DNA of 24,167 bases from REEB481 sp041170785 (lineage in GTDB: Bacteria; Bacteroidota; Bacteroidia; NS11-12g; UBA955), in contig JBEDND010000247.1 in NCBI GenBank assembly GCA_041170785.1, positions 1 through 24,167 on the forward strand. The letters are read 5' to 3'. Of the stretch, positions 23,226-24,167 are shown piece by piece; the stretch's first letter is position 1, and each line of letters opens with the position of its first letter. Below the pieces are notes generated by a model, which was not told the origin of the DNA, did not search any database, and worked only from the letters and a program-made list of their open reading frames with translations. Both the position numbers and the translations under genes were made by a program.

Positions 23226-24167
23226 TTATGCCTGTTCCAAATGCTTCTTTAAACGCATGATGATGCCAACTTCCATATTGTTCACACCCTTTTCATTAGA
23301 CGCGTAAATGCTCAGCCAATCGGTAACATAGATAAATTCAAACAGCGCCCAAAGATCGTACTCACCGGTGCTGTAAGAATACACCTTATTATTTTGTTCG
23401 GCCAGAACACCCCTCAGAAAATCGAAACGGATGTTGTTCCGCTTGTTCAGGCCACTGTTCAGGAGGATGAAGTTGGTATCTCTATGATCGTAATAACTTT
23501 CGATTACGTTGTGATTGGCTTCCGGAAGCACCTGTACAAAAGCTTCGCCTTTGGCATTTTCCTGAATTTGCTGGCAAAAACGCACCGCTGCTGCTTCATA
23601 GGCCATATCGCAAACCACCACAAATTTCTGTGCAATGCTTTCTTTAAAGAACGCGAACATGGCTTTGGCCTTCGTTTTCAGTGCCTCTTGTTCGCTTTTC
23701 AGTTTTTGACTGATGTGGCGAAGGCTGGAGGACATATCCATGCCGAACAGTTCGCCTAAAATCAGCAGCTGAAAACTGAACCCATACCCTAAAGCCATCC
23801 GAGGCTGGTAACCCGTTTCGATTTGGTAACACTTCAGCCCGTCGCGGTGTGCGATTTCCATAAGCGTACCGCCTGCTGCAACACAAATAACCGTACAGCC
23901 GCGTCTTTGTGCATCGTCATACATGGCCAGGGTTTCTTCCGTATTTCCGCTGTACGAACACAGAACAACCAGCGTCTTGCCGTTGGCGTAGGCGGGCAGG
24001 GCATATTCGCTGAATACCTCCACAGGAATGCTTGCCTCCGATTGAAAAAACAACCTGCTGAGGCGACCACCAATACCTGACCCGCCAAGACCTCCAATCA
24101 CAACATTCTGGAAGGAAGTAGCAGTGTATCCATGCCCTGAATAATGCTGAAGTGTGTAGTCTATCTG
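23226..24167 (-). CDS. Bifunctional phosphoglucose/phosphomannose isomerase (SIS domain), 5' end missing
   Basis: The frame is open from the window edge to the stop at 23226, giving 313 residues. A GTG at 24101 is inside the gene and is not the start, since the 22 codons before it are open and fit the family. The marks are GGLGGSGIGG (SIS phosphate loop), LCSYSGNTEETL (second sugar-phosphate loop), and a C-terminal motif with TDWLSIYASNEKGVN and VGIIMRLKKHL, typical of the archaeal-type PGI/PMI group. The enzyme interconverts fructose 6-phosphate with glucose 6- or mannose 6-phosphate. Family length is about 330-350 aa, so only some 20-30 residues are missing. It is co-transcribed with the FAH gene. 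Confidence 0.88.
   Translation of the reverse strand, partial: QIDYTLQHYSGHGYTATSFQNVVIGGLGGSGIGGRLSRLFFQSEASIPVEVFSEYALPAYANGKTLVVLCSYSGNTEETLAMYDDAQRRGCTVICVAAGGTLMEIAHRDGLKCYQIETGYQPRMALGYGFSFQLLILGELFGMDMSSSLRHISQKLKSEQEALKTKAKAMFAFFKESIAQKFVVVCDMAYEAAAVRFCQQIQENAKGEAFVQVLPEANHNVIESYYDHRDTNFILLNSGLNKRNNIRFDFLRGVLAEQNNKVYSYSTGEYDLWALFEFIYVTDWLSIYASNEKGVNNMEVGIIMRLKKHLEQA

Overview
The window is chromosomal DNA from a member of the Bacteroidota. The evidence is two secreted proteins with type IX secretion system (T9SS) type A C-terminal sorting domains, promoters of the TAnnTTTG type, few Shine-Dalgarno sequences, a B12-dependent class II ribonucleotide reductase of the long Bacteroidota type, and a group II-like geranylgeranylglyceryl phosphate synthase. 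I cannot assign an order or genus. No rRNA, tRNA, CRISPR array, transposase or phage gene was seen.

Layout. 1-442 (-): 5' part of a PhoX/DUF839-like secreted protein, cut by the window edge. 638-2080 (+): lipoprotein with a CxxCH haem site and five FG-GAP-like calcium loops. 2090-3545 (-): EamA transporter overlapping a nitroreductase. 3625-4266 (-): lipoprotein with a TM2 domain. 4359-7694 (-): tight operon of an ALDH7 aldehyde dehydrogenase, a PagL-like lipid A deacylase and an atypical SDR. 7818-10376 (-): T9SS cargo protein of 852 aa. 10586-11464 (-): second EamA transporter. 11561-14376 (-): unknown outer-membrane-type protein, unknown secreted protein, and a patatin gene whose second half is replaced. 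14648-17062 (+): T9SS cargo protein of 804 aa. 17386-20712 (-): nrdJ. 20934-22215 (+): GGGP synthase and a small membrane protein. 22217-24167 (-): SIS-domain phosphosugar isomerase (cut by the edge) and a fumarylacetoacetase-family hydrolase.

Main discovery. The last 308 bp of nrdJ (17386-17693) are present a second time, in the same orientation and without gaps, at 11561-11868, about 97% identical (9 mismatches counted by eye). There they are fused in frame to the first ~106 codons of a patatin-like phospholipase. The result is an intact 207-aa open reading frame: patatin oxyanion loop and nucleophile elbow, followed by the cysteine-rich redox tail of the reductase. The patatin catalytic aspartate is lost. 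Seven of the nine differences are silent. This is either a recent segmental duplication that broke a patatin gene, or a new chimeric protein carrying a free-standing NrdJ tail.

A second theme is transcription. Several genes have a -7 element (TAnnTTTG or close) only 4-8 bases before the start codon (3545, 7694, 11464, 14376, 20934), which implies leaderless or nearly leaderless mRNAs and corrects two over-extended starts (7703 and 11539).

Most other genes are ordinary housekeeping, transport or envelope genes with no evident shared pathway. The envelope theme (lipid A deacylase, TM2 lipoprotein, ether-lipid precursor synthase, T9SS cargo) is common in this phylum.
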